A DNA stretch of 64,000 nt from Shewanella khirikhana. Its GTDB lineage: Bacteria; Pseudomonadota; Gammaproteobacteria; Enterobacterales; Shewanellaceae. Positions 62,974 to 64,000 of this stretch are shown piece by piece. Each line of letters starts with the position of its first letter. Position 1 is the first letter of the stretch. The position numbers and the translations under genes are program-made. The notes below the pieces were generated by a model. The model saw nothing but the letters and a program-made list of their open reading frames with translations. It made no database searches and had not been told where the DNA came from. The stretch is from the NCBI RefSeq assembly GCF_003957745.1, contig NZ_CP020373.1, positions 1,798,001 through 1,862,000 of the forward strand, written 5' to 3'.

Positions 62974-63417
62974 TCAGTCGATATCTTTCAGCGGCCACAG
63001 CACTATATGATCTTCCATGTCCCTGACCTTGGTTTCACATACGACCTTGCCCTTCACCGACATACCAGCGGCGTGCATGGCCTCTTTACTGCCGGTGAGA
63101 AGCGGATGCCAGGAGGGTAAATCGCGGCCCTGATACAGGCGAATATAGGCGCAGCTATCGGGCAGCCAACTGAGGCTGGCAATATTGTCCACTGTAATGG
63201 CGGCGCAGCCCGGTACAAAGGTAAACCTTTCCGTATAATGGCGGCAATGGCAGGCGTCTCTGTCCAGCAGTTTACAGGCCGCATTGGTGTAATAAAGCTC
63301 ATCGGTTTCATCGTCGATAAGCTTATTCAAGCAGCACTTGCCGCAGCCGTCACACAGGGATTCCCACTCCTCGGTGGTCATTTCATCGAGGCGTTTTTGT
63401 TTCCAGAACTCAGTCAC
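62974..63417 (-). CDS. ycgN: YcgN family cysteine-cluster protein (UPF0260)
   Basis: The 147-residue protein is rich in Cys: CDGCGKCCLNK near residue 22-32, NAACKLLDRDACHCRHYTERF, VPGCAAIT and LPDSCAYIRLY. This arrangement fits the CxxCxxCC-type metal or zinc cluster of the UPF0260 (YcgN) group, whose function is unknown. It is leftward, preceded by an MltB-type gene with about 40 bases between them. E. coli YcgN has 153 residues. Confidence 0.92.
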   Translation of the reverse strand: MTEFWKQKRLDEMTTEEWESLCDGCGKCCLNKLIDDETDELYYTNAACKLLDRDACHCRHYTERFTFVPGCAAITVDNIASLSWLPDSCAYIRLYQGRDLPSWHPLLTGSKEAMHAAGMSVKGKVVCETKVRDMEDHIVLWPLKDID

Positions 63418-63456
63418 AACCTATACCAATCACACTGCAAAGGGCGGGAGTATACC

Positions 63457-64000
63457 CTATTCTCCCAGTTGAAACTTGATGCGATCCGACAGATGCACAA
63501 GCGCAAGCGCAAAATAGTCGCTGTCCCGCCAACGCTTGATTGCAAGATAGTTGTCGTACACCAGGTATACCCGCCCCTTGGGGCCATCGGGCATTACCAT
63601 GGTGACCAACATATCGCTGCGGGCCGGTAAATCAGTGCCATCGAAGCGCCGAACGCCCAGCGCCTGCCAATCGGCAAAGCCTTTCTTGACCCCACTGGAT
63701 GCGAGCGTCACATCGAAATCGGCAGGGATTTTCACCTGGCGGCCCCAGGTTTCGTCGGCGCGCCAGCCGGACTCCTTCATAAAAGAAGCGATAGAGGCGA
63801 ATACGTCGGCAGGATTGGTCCAGATATCCGCTTTGCCATCATCGTCACCGTCTTTGGCATAGGCCAGGAAGCCTGCTGGCAGCAACTTGGGTTGCCCCAT
63901 ACGGCCATCTGGGGTCGCCAAAAGCTGCTCAAGCTGCCAGCTGCTGCTGTCGAGGATATTCAAGGCGGCAAAAAACTGTTCACGATAGAAGGCTTCACGT
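63457..64000 (-). CDS. Lytic murein transglycosylase, MltB type (5' part beyond window)
   Basis: The frame is open from the window edge to a stop at 63457, giving the last 180 residues. Recognisable SLT_2/MltB features: GRMGQPKLLPAGFLAYAKDG with the YAxD stretch, DDDGKADIWTNPADVFASIA, FMKESGWRADETWGR, and the C-terminal NYLAIKRWRDSDYFALALVH then LSDRI. The full protein would cleave peptidoglycan to 1,6-anhydro products. The catalytic Glu lies upstream, outside the window, so activity cannot be checked. This C-terminal pattern is shared by MltB and the related Shewanella secreted homologues. Confidence 0.85.
   Translation of the reverse strand, partial: REAFYREQFFAALNILDSSSWQLEQLLATPDGRMGQPKLLPAGFLAYAKDGDDDGKADIWTNPADVFASIASFMKESGWRADETWGRQVKIPADFDVTLASSGVKKGFADWQALGVRRFDGTDLPARSDMLVTMVMPDGPKGRVYLVYDNYLAIKRWRDSDYFALALVHLSDRIKFQLGE

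Noticed and set aside
1..64000. tRNA, rRNA, CRISPR or prophage
   Set aside because: No cloverleaf, CCA-type tail, rRNA core, spacer array, integrase or phage structural gene was found by eye in the window.

Overview
The window is a gammaproteobacterial chromosome segment. Gene content and order point to Shewanella: fadR/nhaB/dsbB next to a prkA-yeaH-spoVR operon, a TIGR03503-type gene beside dnaQ, and many cyclic-di-GMP and chemotaxis genes. The sequence looks moderately GC-rich (not computed), so a Shewanella amazonensis-like species is my best guess. Most of the window is densely packed, conserved housekeeping sequence. I see no rRNA, tRNA, CRISPR array, prophage or intact transposase gene.

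Layout. 0-6.3 kb: a cut-off TIGR03503-family gene, then dnaQ, rnhA, a LysR regulator, a yafS-type methyltransferase, gloB and mltD. This is the E. coli dnaQ-rnhA-yafS-gloB-mltD block with one inserted regulator. 6.3-9.9 kb: an rraA-like gene, an AsmA-family gene and a small secreted protein read leftward as one unit, followed by a small helical protein of unknown function. 9.9-20.1 kb: signalling and redox genes: a chemoreceptor, a solute-binding-protein/diguanylate-cyclase gene pair, the msrPQ methionine sulfoxide reductase, rmuC, the lytic transglycosylase slt, and an EAL phosphodiesterase with a Fur-like box. 20.1-20.6 kb: a 265-bp element with IS5-type ends and no transposase, then two sets of short direct repeats. 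20.6-24.7 kb: a moxR-DUF58-transglutaminase operon. 25.0-34.5 kb: recC-recB-recD. 34.6-37.7 kb: a D-Ala-D-Ala ligase and an acyl-CoA synthetase. 37.7-42 kb: a two-gene RND efflux operon.

42.3-53.2 kb matches the E. coli bamC-dapA-gcvR-bcp-perM-bepA-yfgD-hda-uraA block, with tusA-like, DUF2069 and DUF2066 genes added. 53.2-54.4 kb: grxD and sodB, divergent. 54.6-59.4 kb: prkA, yeaH and spoVR, an operon known from stress and stationary-phase physiology. 59.5-62.8 kb: fadR, nhaB and dsbB, with a good FadR operator upstream of fadR. 62.9-64 kb: a YcgN-type cysteine-cluster gene and the 3' part of an MltB-type lytic transglycosylase gene.

I did not find a clearly new large system. The most unusual items are the solute-binding-protein/GGDEF pair, the IS5-derived mini-element, phased GCCGTTA repeats upstream of the acyl-CoA synthetase gene, direct repeats before moxR, the Fur-like box at the EAL gene, and low-complexity or repeat expansions inside recB, recC and a small secreted protein. 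Many convergent gene pairs share a single bidirectional hairpin terminator.
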